DNA from: Symsagittifera roscoffensis
Lineage: Eukaryota; Xenacoelomorpha; Acoela; Convolutidae
Assembly (NCBI RefSeq): GCF_963678635.1
Contig: NC_087068.1
Span: 44,561,013-44,625,012 of the forward strand
Direction: 5' to 3'
Length of the DNA: 64,000 nucleotides
In this document: positions 30,701 to 37,754 of the stretch, one piece after another
How the letters are laid out: each line of letters opens with the position of its first letter
How positions within the stretch are numbered: the stretch's first letter is position 1
The notes under the pieces: generated by a model
Told to the model about the DNA's origin: nothing
Seen by the model: only the letters and a program-made list of their open reading frames with translations
The model's database searches: none
Translations under genes and position numbers: made by a program

Positions 30701-32670
30701 TAACTTGAATGTCGATTTTGTGAATTATTTCGTGATCTGTTTTGGTAATTATTGTTTGGTCTGTTATAGTTCGATCTATTATATGAGTTATTCCTTGATC
30801 GATTGTTCGGGTAATTCTGGTTTCGGTTGTTTGAATAACTTCTATTCCGATTATTGGAGTAGTTTCTATTCCTATTGTATGATGAATTTCGTGATTGATT
30901 GTTTGGATAGTAATTATTTCTTGATTGGGAATTAGATCTAGAAACAAATCGTGTTGTATTTGAATTTGATCTGGAGTAGTTATTTCGACTAATTGGTCTA
31001 TTGTAGTGATTTTGTGACGAATTTTGTGTATTTCTTCGTTCTGGCGATCTTCCTCTATAACTTGAGTTATGTGGTGATTGGTTTCTTGTATAATTTGTAT
31101 TGTTCGGGAGTGGTTTTCCTGAACTATTGTTGCTGTATACATTTTTGTTCGGTAGATTTTGATCTTTCTTCATATATTGATAGAATGACTTATTTGGTTC
31201 TTTGTATTTTTGAGGTTTATTTTGATTATCTTGCTGTTTTTGTCTACATTCAGAAATACTATGTCCGTATCGTCGGCAATAATTACACCATTTTTTGAAA
31301 GATGGTTTGCCTTTAAAGTTTGGGTGTTTTTCGTAAATATTGAGTATTTCAGTGATTTTTTCAACGAGGTCTGTATCTGATTCCTGTATATTGTTGATAC
31401 TTGTGGTATTTGTTTCGATTCGGTTAACATATTGTAATTTCAGATTTTCTGTTTCTTCGAGTTTCATTGTGATTTCTGCTTGTTCTAGTTTGTCTACTAG
31501 TTTTCGAAAATCTAAATCGGGTTCTCGAATTGAAGAAGGATGGGATGCTCTCTTTTTTATTGCTATTTTTCTTAATTGCGGTGTTAAGGTCATCATTAAG
31601 ATTTCTGTCATCTTTGTGTTTTTATAGTCGTGTGTATTTAATGAATATGCTTTTCGAACTAGTGTTTCGATGCGTACTGCTAATTGCTTGATGGTTTCAT
31701 TTGGTAATCTGCGAATTTCATTACATAAAACTCTTTGTTGTTGTTTGTTTCTTTCGGAGTCAAACATTTTTGAAAATTCTTGTGTAAACCTTTTCCAATT
31801 TGATTTTATTTCTAGAGGCAATACTGAAAACCATTTTTGGGCTGCGCCATCTAAAGTTGTTTGTATCAACGCTGTGCGTCGATGTATCCAGTTTTGATGT
31901 AGTGGCGTATTAATTGGTTCAGGTCCTATATTTAATATCAAATTTGCTGTTACTGCATTTAAATAGTCTTCTACAGAATATTCAGGGTCTGTTCCTGTGA
32001 ATATCATTAAAGGTTTATTTGATGTTATTGATGATCCACCCATAAGGTATGGATTCATTGTCATTTGTAATGATTCTGCTGCATTTGGCATTTGAGAAAA
32101 ATTTGAAAGTTGATTTCTTGTTATTTCGTGTTGTTGAAGATAATATGGGAGTGGTATTTCATTTTGCATTTGTGTTGGTTGGTACGAGTGTGCAATCATT
32201 GGGTTTTGTTGCTGAATTGGTTGAAAAGATTGTGTATTAATTGGGTTTTGTTGCTGAATTGGTTGTTGATTTTGTGTATCTATTGGTTGTGGAGAAAAAA
32301 TTCTATGGTATGTATGTGGTTTCTGTATTCCTTGTCCACGATATTCTTGATTATAGGGTGCAAATATATCTGGTTGTAAGAAATCATCATCTGAGGATAA
32401 GTAATCCATTTGATAAGATGTTTGTTTTTTATTTTTATTTTGCTGAAAAAATGGATAGTTTTCACTACGATCCTGTGAAGGATGTAAATTTGTTTGAAAG
32501 TTTACTGAATTAGTTTGTGCCATTGGGTTATCCCAGTTTCGAGATCTTGTATAATTATTAAAATTTTTTCGTGGGGGATAATTTGTTTTTGATGGATGTG
32601 TGTAATTATAATTATGTTCTGCAAAATTGTTTCTAGTGAACGTTTTACGTGTTTTTGACGGTATTGTCAT
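27754..32670 (-). CDS. gag-pol: E1 gag-protease-RT-RNase H polyprotein
   Basis: 1638 aa, ATG 32670 to TAA 27754. Gln/Asn-rich N-terminus; capsid-like retrotransposon Gag region about 225-420 (FTGTDPEYSVEDYL onward); CCHC knuckle CNYCRRYGHSISEC at 462-475; a long Arg/Ser/Asn/Tyr-rich low-complexity segment about 500-700, probably RNA-binding; retropepsin LIDSGAES with the catalytic Asp at 849; reverse transcriptase about 1195-1400 with YLDD at 1357-1360; RNase H from about 1500 (CDAS, REC, TDHKP, LTDTLSR residues present). Gag and Pol share one frame with no shift. Oddity: RT motif A reads FTTANMNSAYNQM, so residue 1294 (codon 28789-28791, AAT) is Asn where the first metal-binding Asp is expected. 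The frame continues past the TAA into IN. Confidence 0.92.
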   Translation of the reverse strand: MTIPSKTRKTFTRNNFAEHNYNYTHPSKTNYPPRKNFNNYTRSRNWDNPMAQTNSVNFQTNLHPSQDRSENYPFFQQNKNKKQTSYQMDYLSSDDDFLQPDIFAPYNQEYRGQGIQKPHTYHRIFSPQPIDTQNQQPIQQQNPINTQSFQPIQQQNPMIAHSYQPTQMQNEIPLPYYLQQHEITRNQLSNFSQMPNAAESLQMTMNPYLMGGSSITSNKPLMIFTGTDPEYSVEDYLNAVTANLILNIGPEPINTPLHQNWIHRRTALIQTTLDGAAQKWFSVLPLEIKSNWKRFTQEFSKMFDSERNKQQQRVLCNEIRRLPNETIKQLAVRIETLVRKAYSLNTHDYKNTKMTEILMMTLTPQLRKIAIKKRASHPSSIREPDLDFRKLVDKLEQAEITMKLEETENLKLQYVNRIETNTTSINNIQESDTDLVEKITEILNIYEKHPNFKGKPSFKKWCNYCRRYGHSISECRQKQQDNQNKPQKYKEPNKSFYQYMKKDQNLPNKNVYSNNSSGKPLPNNTNYTRNQSPHNSSYRGRSPERRNTQNSSQNHYNRPISRNNYSRSNSNTTRFVSRSNSQSRNNYYPNNQSRNSSYNRNRNYSNNRNRSYSNNRNQNYPNNRSRNNSYNRSNYNRPNNNYQNRSRNNSQNRHSSYNNRYRNYSQSPHRNNNHYNNSNDRHRSSTPKHQRNINQVQSNPETTSDPPGIDDTVNDMLQLNQINCESSDSESETENTISINMIAVENDYEPFIYEQPFSSHIYENQSELLHNYYIEPIHSTPTTQKTNEINTTNQPNENDKTKCLNTNHIYQNIQKKQPKEKIWTIPFLLESPRSKEFQPPDLEIDFLIDSGAESNIINIPTWNEIKTLHPKLTPLETSSKLATAQGSTLVNYGKIQLFLLPTRTMEQNKILTKPFKQIVHITDIKHNIIGIPFISKYIPTINILNSKILIKDKYTKAKDTSLTFFQRLNKQPPFFSKFYPIYNQQRKHLKPLSGNIYKFSIKQVHQYDKKQNKQKFYMSDFEFKPIHKFFKITISSIKYLKNTNSDIISLHVYNNTPYQVTLPLGLLGYCETNATISPIHEKAYRVNNILQLLDICQSTILNEELSINNIISNEKRNTDYFTKTPYFKPTFNISNYTENQQKFLTMFDFQHSQITQDEFEKLAKQLIKYSSVYATSKFDVGKISSSLHLPLKPDAVFKKQRASKVPIHLHDKVNRILDILEQYNIISPVNKEEQPKGNTFINPVIILAKGESLKIVLDARYLNSLIDESKCNWPIEPIQVILTKINGKYFTTANMNSAYNQMPLDEQSRRLTQFVIGNQHYEFNRLFYGISIGPAAFSAFMSKIFRPLILKKNAITYLDDVFMQSQTKKEMFNVLEQYHQILQNENLKAAPDKSHFFLTRVKFLGHNIERKTITPLKSRIDAIQKLQPPTNKKKIQEFLGMLNFLSKYVYKMQLYLRPFYNILRQQNNFEWNTEHQARFEEIKKLLTEQISNTIPDPDQPFYAMCDASNFGIGAALLQSHNGTNKLNLISANSRLFTQAELRLSTLMRECTAIIYTLTEYEFLILGSKHPTVLFTDHKPIIFLFTQKSNPNHRVYRFQLILMKFPNLHIVWTAGKNLALTDTLSRNTPPELLTRKTTV

Positions 32671-32682
32671 GGGTCTGTATGT

Positions 32683-33234
32683 TTAATAATCCATGTGTGA
32701 ATATTTTGGGGCAACCGAAGGTTTAACGGTTGATTGTAAGGTTACTTGTGTTTGTGAAGGGTTTGTATTTCTTGGTGTTGTTAAATTTGGACGTATTGGT
32801 GAAATACTTTGTTGTGTAGTTGTTGTGTGTACGATTTCTTCATTTATGAAGTGTGATGGTGTCTGGATATCTTGTTGAGTGAGATTTCTAGTTCCATTGA
32901 GGTTTTCATTGTGTATGACTGTGGAGTTTAAACTATTATTTGGCATATCAGGTAAAAATGTATTATAGTTTAATGGTGTTGCATCAATGGTTAATGGTAT
33001 TACTCTTACATAATCTCTTACATAAGATATCGTACTTATTGCTTGACTTGAGATTGATTGTGGGAAGTTTATGAATGCGGGATGAGACCATTCGGGGTCC
33101 CAAACATAGTCTGATTGTTCTGTGATGGCAGTATCATCGTTTGAGTTTTGGGGTCTAAAATTTTTTCTTGCTTGTGAAATTAAATCAATATTATGTGTGA
33201 AATAATCTATTATGAACCATGCCAAAATTTTTTG
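32683..33234 (-). CDS. E1 ORF3: in-frame continuation of ORF2, no start codon
   Basis: 184 codons, open from the codon after the ORF2 stop to TAA at 32683. There is no ATG until roughly the middle, so expression would need readthrough of the ORF2 TAA or splicing. N-terminal part is hydrophobic and aromatic (AWFIIDYFTHNIDLI); C-terminal half is Thr/Ser/Pro/Gln-rich and probably disordered. After its TAA the same frame runs 4 codons to the Gag ATG. No homologue recognised. If the two TAA codons are read through, ORF2-ORF3-Gag would be one polyprotein. Confidence 0.55.
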   Translation of the reverse strand, partial: QKILAWFIIDYFTHNIDLISQARKNFRPQNSNDDTAITEQSDYVWDPEWSHPAFINFPQSISSQAISTISYVRDYVRVIPLTIDATPLNYNTFLPDMPNNSLNSTVIHNENLNGTRNLTQQDIQTPSHFINEEIVHTTTTQQSISPIRPNLTTPRNTNPSQTQVTLQSTVKPSVAPKYSHMDY

Positions 33235-33816
33235 TTAGTCGTGTTTTGTATGTTGTGAAACTTCATCTTTCGTGAAATTTTCTTTAATTATATTTAGAAA
33301 ACTAGAGAGTAGTGTGATTTCATGTCGTACTCTTATATGTTTAGATGTTTCTGTCGGTGAAACATTTGTGATTGGGATTTCGTTTTCTAATATCGAGATA
33401 TAACTATATAGTATTGCAAAAACTTCATTGGTGAATATGGAGTTTGCTCTTTGTGAGTTATGATATTGTATGCTTTTTATATATTCTGAGAATACTTTTG
33501 AGAATTCTAAATCAAGGTCGTCTGTTTGAATTACATGATTGCTGTGATTCTGGTTTGGTGAGTTGAATTCTATGGAGTAGATTCCGTATTGTTGTGTTAA
33601 GTTACATATATCTTTCAAATAGTGATCGATAATTTGTCTTTTGATTTTTACATCTGGGAACTCTGTTTTACATGGACTGATTCCGGGTTCAAACAAATTT
33701 AAGAGTAAATTTTTGCAAAATATATGCTGTCCTCTATCAGTGGTTGCATCTACGATAAAGGGGAAGATATCATCATCATCTGGACTTTCTTCACCTGGGG
33801 TGTGTGTTGAGCTCAT
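33235..33816 (-). CDS. E1 ORF2: unknown, acidic helical protein
   Basis: 193 aa from ATG 33816 to a TAA at 33235. It opens with an acidic stretch (EESPDDDD); the rest is predicted mostly helical with no recognised motif. It lies where the matrix-like part of a Gag could sit, but I cannot show this. The reading frame continues directly past the TAA (next codons CAA AAA ATT) into ORF3, so ORF2 may be the N-terminal part of a longer product. Its start lies inside the end of ORF1, an arrangement suited to coupled or leaky translation. No counterpart survives in E2/E3. Confidence 0.6.
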   Translation of the reverse strand: MSSTHTPGEESPDDDDIFPFIVDATTDRGQHIFCKNLLLNLFEPGISPCKTEFPDVKIKRQIIDHYLKDICNLTQQYGIYSIEFNSPNQNHSNHVIQTDDLDLEFSKVFSEYIKSIQYHNSQRANSIFTNEVFAILYSYISILENEIPITNVSPTETSKHIRVRHEITLLSSFLNIIKENFTKDEVSQHTKHD

Positions 33817-34258
33817 TTTTTCGTTCGATGACTGTTAATATGTAATTATCAATGTGTCTAATTGGTTGATTCCAATTGTATAAATGTGCTGGTTTGTGTT
33901 TATACTGCTTTTTTATTCTTCTTTTTCCTCTTTTTGATGAATTTGAAGTTGTTTCTGAGTCAGAGAAATATAATTGATCGTGAATTGGGCAATTTTTATC
34001 TATTGATTGTTTTAGTTTATAAAGTTCGTCTAAACTGTTGGTTTCTGATTCTGAAAATGCGTTTCGATTTTTTGAAAATCTTTTTCGTGTTATTTGTCTT
34101 TGTTTAGTTATTATTTTTCTTTTTAGTGTTTGTCGTTTTGTTCTGATATATCCAACTGTTTGTGTATGAGGTGTGATTACAAGGTCGTATTTTTTGTTAT
34201 CTATTTCACAATTGTGTAAAACGATTGTTTGTTTATTTCCTAGGTTTTTAAATGACAT
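33791..34258 (-). CDS. E1 ORF1: basic nuclear-type protein of unknown function
   Basis: 155 aa from ATG 34258 to TGA 33791, the first sizeable ORF after the leader. The middle has dense basic runs (KRQTLKRK, KQRQITRKRF), followed by acidic Ser-rich patches (FSESETNSLDE, YFSDSETTS) and a second basic cluster (SKRGKRRIKKQYKHK). This resembles in style nuclear, RNA-binding regulators of complex retroviruses, but I see no homology to any named one. E2 and E3 keep the same ATG and about 44 alignable codons (start LGNKQTI.LHNC) before a stop, so the ORF is ancestral to the family. It overlaps ORF2 by 26 nt in another frame. Confidence 0.65.
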   Translation of the reverse strand: MSFKNLGNKQTIVLHNCEIDNKKYDLVITPHTQTVGYIRTKRQTLKRKIITKQRQITRKRFSKNRNAFSESETNSLDELYKLKQSIDKNCPIHDQLYFSDSETTSNSSKRGKRRIKKQYKHKPAHLYNWNQPIRHIDNYILTVIERKNELNTHPR

Positions 34259-34438
34259 AAGGTTTAGGATGACGGGTGCAAAAGGTTGTTTAATGATTTC
34301 TATTTGCTTAAACTGTTAGTCCTTACGATTTTTTGGTTAGCTTAACCTGGGTCTATTTGTTCAGGGTTGGAGAGAAAAGTATATCATTCCGAAGAATAAT
34401 TTTTTACTTTCTCGTGGCTAGTATAAGCTAAGCTGTTA

Positions 34439-34444
34439 ACTTAC
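34439..34444 (-). promoter_or_regulatory. candidate 5' splice site in E1 leader
   Basis: GTAAGT on the minus strand, conserved in E2 (46986-46991) and its duplicate. A CTAACAG acceptor-like motif just before ORF1 is also conserved. Such a donor could serve spliced messages for the downstream ORFs. Confidence 0.4.
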
Positions 34445-34774
34445 TTAATCTTACTTAAGGGTAGTGATTGTGTTCAGGGTTGGAGAATAGTAAATCGATC
34501 CACAAGGTTCAGGTATAATTAGAACGCGAGTAGTTCGTTAGATACTATTTTAAACTTACTAAGTCTCAGATTTATCCTGGTTCTGGTAAGAGGGGGGATC
34601 AAGTGAAGGATGAATAACCGAAGTTCTTCACTGTTTATCCTAATTTGAATGATTAGTTTTGTTTAAAAATTTCTATTAGTCCTGGGTTTTTAGAAAGGGT
34701 TGGATAGTGAATCGACGTTTGAGGTCGTTAGACACTAGTTAAGTGGGTGGGGGAGAACAAAGTTGTTCTTTTTG

Positions 34775-34870
34775 ATCCAAGGATAGGCCTTGATGATCAA
34801 GTTTGATATTCAATTAAATAGAAAATGATTTAAGATCCAAGGATAAGCCTTGATGATCTGATTTTAAATT
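34775..34870 (-). repeat. E1 leader stem-loop repeats
   Basis: Two units of GATC-AT-CAAGG-loop-CCTTGGATC (34776-34801 and 34835-34860), each able to fold with CAAGG/CCTTG and GATC/GATC pairing. E2 and E3 carry about five related units at 62-70-bp spacing (46400-46660 and 53198-53458). Position between LTR and gag suggests a packaging/dimerisation or translation element; this is inference. Confidence 0.6.
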
Positions 34871-35184
34871 TAAGTGAATTTAAGTTTAAAAAGATTTAAA
34901 TTTGTGTAGAGAAAAGGTTTAGTGTTTTTATGATATTAGTGAGCTTATGAATGCTGTTATGTTTAGGTGATGAAGCTGGAACAAGAGGATGATTTATAAT
35001 TACTAACCATTTATTGTCATGCTACTAATTTTTATTTTGATTTTTCAATAAATATTTTTCAAACATGTTTTGTATATTACTGCAGAATTTAGGAAAACGA
35101 TCTGAGATCTCCTTATCAATCGTTATTGTATATTAATCATTTGGTTTAGCGCCTGAAATGATTTTGTAGATTGACTTCAAGATT

Positions 35185-35391
35185 TTATGTTTGCAAATGA
35201 AAATCTAAATTCATTGCTAGTAGTATTCTAAATACAAAAGTTTGTGTTGGCTTTTGCCGAACTATCATATAACTATATGGTAAGTTTCTACTTTGTCGTA
35301 TGTCGTCTCTGGTTCGAGGTCTTCTTGCAATTCCGGGTAGTTCTCTTATCGTTCGGAATATTGGCTTTGATCTATTGAGTCGTAGAGACAT
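35185..35391 (-). CDS. E1 ORF0: Arg-rich small leader protein
   Basis: 68 codons from ATG 35391 to TAA 35185, between the LTR and the structured leader; function unknown. It is rich in Arg (RRPRTRDD) and ends in a hydrophobic/aromatic stretch. In E2 (45890-46095) the start ATG, the RRPR.RDD.R segment, the MIVRQK.-QTF.FRIL segment and the terminal TAA are conserved, with one frameshift, and many differences lie at third positions. This argues for a real protein. The same frame is open to an ATG at 35526 inside the LTR (113 codons), but that ATG exists only because of the single LTR mismatch (the 3' LTR lacks it), and the intermediate ATG at 35418 is not conserved, so I prefer 35391. It could be an RNA-binding regulator or an upstream ORF. 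Confidence 0.55.
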   Translation of the reverse strand: MSLRLNRSKPIFRTIRELPGIARRPRTRDDIRQSRNLPYSYMIVRQKPTQTFVFRILLAMNLDFHLQT

Positions 35392-35474
35392 TTCGATTAA
35401 ATTATCGTCGTGTAACATTTTAAAAATGTTTTGTCTAAATTCTAATCTATTTTTGGTTAATTCTAAGCTATTAA

Positions 35475-35505
35475 GGTCTTGTTCGAGACTTATGGTCGCA
35501 CCAGA
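35475..35505 (-). promoter_or_regulatory. candidate primer-binding region of E1
   Basis: Two bases after the 5' LTR the minus strand reads TGGTGCGACCATAAGTCTCG, the place and TGG start expected of a tRNA primer-binding site. Its complement resembles a T-arm (GTTCGAGAC) plus acceptor end, but the spacing is one base short and I cannot name the tRNA. E2 has TAG in place of TGG at the same spot (45775-45777), which weakens the case. Confidence 0.4.
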
Positions 35506-35915
35506 TGAGTTATGACCGAAGTGCATAACTCATAGAGTAATTTCGGATAGGGTACACCGTCTGCTCGTCACGCTATCTTATTTTCGGCCGGATAGATTCG
35601 TGCAACTTCTTAGTCTAATACCAATCCTAATCTTACTCTTATACTATCTAGTCTCAGGTTGTTTAACTAGTCTCTGCTAGGCTCAATAGATCTAGGGTAT
35701 ACTGGTTTATTGCGGTTGCTGAAGTCTTCTTGGAGAGTCAACTAATTTCTAAGTTAAATTCAAATCTCTCTGGTGCTGAAATTACAAGTAATTTCAGCAC
35801 TTACAAATAAGTGGATTGTTAGTCAGATGGATCATGATTGGTTAATATTAAATACTTTACATTGGTAAAATATCTAATTTATCCAATCATAAAATGTAGT
35901 TTAGATCAGGTTCCA
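35506..35915 (-). repeat. E1 5' LTR
   Basis: 410 bp, begins TGGAACC at 35915, ends AACTCA at 35506. It contains a perfect 13-bp inverted repeat (35773-35800). Near its 3' end is a block (AGTTGCACGAATCTATCCGG and onward, about 57 nt) identical to E2 although the rest of the LTRs has diverged. An 8-bp inverted repeat TGAGTTAT/ATAACTCA sits at the 3' edge. A TATA box cannot be assigned with confidence. Confidence 0.92.
35773..35800 (-). promoter_or_regulatory. LTR hairpin with 13-bp perfect arms
   Basis: Arms GTGCTGAAATTAC and GTAATTTCAGCAC around a 2-nt loop; repeated at 17279-17306 in the 3' LTR. In E2 (45512-45539) the arms are GTGCTGAAACTAC and GTAGTTTCAGCAC: both sides changed together and pairing was kept. 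The role is unknown (transcript structure, terminator or protein site). Confidence 0.7.
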
Positions 35916-36025
35916 ATTTTTTCAATACAGTTAATAAGTCGTTATACTAAAAAAATCAGTAATTGATGATACAAGGCAGTCGGAACATTCAGGGCTTCGC
36001 TGTAATATACGAGCAGTGATGTTCT
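35916..36025 (+). repeat. foldback-family terminus, right half of the copy split by E1
   Basis: Starts with the ATTT duplication and ends with GGCAGTCGGAACATTCAGGG, CTTCGCTGTAATATACGAGC, matching the right terminus at 59870-59912 in the same orientation. Confidence 0.6.
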
Positions 36026-36493
36026 ATTTTCTATCAGAGTTGGTGCTATAAAAAAAGGAAAAATTATCTGCTTCTCTGAATTTGGTTTATGCAATTTTGG
36101 CAAATATGAATTCAACCGCTTGTGTTAAGGATAGTCGGCGACAGTGTAATTTACATATTTAATCTGTTGTCTCATTTTTCATCTGTTATAATTCTTACTT
36201 TGTACTGTTGTTAGAATTATGATTTTTATCTATGCGGAATTAGATGTTTTAATACTACTAATCAATCTATCTTCTTGTCTTATTTTAACATTAGTTATCA
36301 AGAATCAGCTCAATTATTTAGTCTGGGAACACCTTTAAAATCAATGGGTCAACTTATTATCTATCCAGCAAGATAAAAAAGTGTGATCTACTAACCCAGA
36401 GTTTAAAATGGATTATATTTGCTCAGCCATGCGTGAGAAAATTCTGATTGGCTGAAAGTTTAAATTAAAAGCACTGTTGACATTTTCCCACTT
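36026..36493. other. no gene recognised
   Basis: AT-rich flank between the split foldback copy and the TA-flanked MITE. Nothing recognised. Confidence 0.4.
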
Positions 36494-36495
36494 TA

Positions 36496-37192
36496 CAGTG
36501 CTGGCGTAAATTATCCGGACGAAACGCATTAAACTAGAAATTTTAAACGCGTTTGCTCAAAAAGTTTTTTTAGGTATTAAATGATTAAGACAAAGTTTGC
36601 CTAAAATTAGAATTAAAACTGTGCAAAATTTTTTGCCCCAAAAATGGATCTTTTTTTTTGGTTAATATAAAATCATGTTTAAACTACTTGGTCACTGACA
36701 TAATTTTATCAAAGCGAGTCTCTTACGTAGCTCGACAAATTTCAAAAAAGGTAAGTACTCCAGAAAACTGCGCATATTGTTTAAAAATTGTTTTTGATTT
36801 TATGAAAATTGGTGCTTTATATAGTGAAAATGACCTTTTCTGTCTTTCAAAAAAAATTAATTGGTTTATATAAGGTTTTGAAAAATATAGGTTTGTTGGG
36901 CCACGTAAGATTGTTGGGCCACGCAAAAAGCTCATTTTGATATAATTGCAGTGATCGACCAAGTAATTTTAGCGTAATTATTGATTAACTAAAAAAGTCA
37001 AAAATGATTCATTTTTGGATTAAATTTTTGAAACCGTATTTTGCCAAACAAATTGCACCAATATAATGCTACAAAAATTTTAAGCAAGTTTTGTCCTAAT
37101 CTTTTATTACCTAAAAACCACGCAATTTGGTAAGAATGCGTTTTAAATTTTAGTTTAGTGCGTTTTGTCCCGATAAATTCAAATAGGCACTG
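36496..37192. mobile_element. Tc1/mariner-type MITE
   Basis: About 697 bp with inverted repeats of roughly 140 bp beginning CAGTGC (left CAGTGCTGGCGTAAATTATC; right, reverse complemented, CAGTGCCTATTTGAATTTAT; both then ACGCA.TAAACTA). It is flanked on both sides by TA (36494-36495 and 37193-37194), the Tc1/mariner target duplication. The internal 71-codon frame shows no transposase motif, so it is non-autonomous. Confidence 0.75.
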
Positions 37193-37750
37193 TATTTAAG
37201 GGTTAGAGTTAATTGAACAATAATTGAATTTTATCTGTTAAATTTTGAGGAGTTTTTGTCCTAAATGGCACAACTTTATAAATAAAACATCTTGAACTGA
37301 AAAAATTACATGTTTAAATCTAGTGAGATAATTTTAGACAAAGGTTTAACAGGCTGAAACATTTCAAGCAACGTTTTTCGATCAAAATTTTATACGGGTA
37401 GAGATGATACAGATATGAAAAAAAAATTTAATCTGTCCTAAAAAAAAATAACGTTTTTCAAAAATATAAAATATTTTTTTTTCAAAATTTTAACGAGAGT
37501 TTTGTTCACATTGGTTGTTTTTCTTGTTATATTTGATTTCTTGGGTTTTTAGCTAATCACTCGAATTTTCGAATCAATTTATAAACTGAAGGTTGCAATA
37601 AGGTTTTGAATAGAAGGTGCAACTATACTTCGCACCAAGCACAGTTCCATAAAGGCCTGAAAAATTGCTGATGTAGTTTTATGTTGAATTAACACCTGCT
37701 CCATGAATGACGCAATTTTTGATAGCACATTTTTTTCGGTGTCACGAATT
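37193..37750. other. AT-rich, no gene recognised
   Basis: Poly-A/T-rich sequence with no supported feature. Confidence 0.4.
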
Positions 37751-37754
37751 GTTT

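Larger units (their letters stand above)
17012..35915 (-). mobile_element. E1: 18.9-kb complex Ty3/gypsy-type LTR element with env
   Basis: Two 410-bp LTRs (17012-17421 and 35506-35915) start TGGAACC and end AACTCA on the minus strand. By eye they differ at one position (T at 17030 against C at 35524). Flanks give a 4-bp ATTT duplication (17008-17011 and 35916-35919). The interior, read on the minus strand, holds ORF0, a structured leader, ORF1, ORF2, ORF3, gag-PR-RT-RH, IN, two small hydrophobic ORFs, a 377-codon ATG-less frame, env, a 604-aa ORF, and a 3' region. The GPY/F module in IN and the PR-RT-RH-IN order place it with Ty3/gypsy (Metaviridae). Nearly all frames are open, so the insertion is recent. 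Lesions or oddities: three in-frame TAA codons and Asn at the first catalytic site of RT. The plus-strand frames inside it are shadows. Confidence 0.92.

Noticed and set aside
30591-31142. 183-codon minus-strand frame inside gag-pol
   Set aside because: It is the alternate frame of the Arg/Ser/Asn/Tyr low-complexity segment; the Ile/Thr/His-rich composition is a by-product of the repeat codons.
29958-32513. Plus-strand frames of 63-113 codons opposite gag-pol
   Set aside because: Antisense shadows of a long, well-supported coding frame.
25570-33816. TAA as a sense codon (alternative genetic code) to explain the in-frame TAA chain
   Set aside because: The 1577-codon host gene and the GS-like exons contain no in-frame TAA despite an AT-rich genome, and several E1 ORFs end in TAA where independent start signals follow.
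35475-35505. A tRNA gene (T-arm-like GTTCGAGAC next to ACCA)
   Set aside because: Only the 3' part resembles a tRNA; no D or anticodon arm lies upstream, and the place fits a primer-binding site.
36658-36873. Transposase in the TA-flanked MITE
   Set aside because: The 71-codon frame lacks helix-turn-helix or DDE motifs and is too short.
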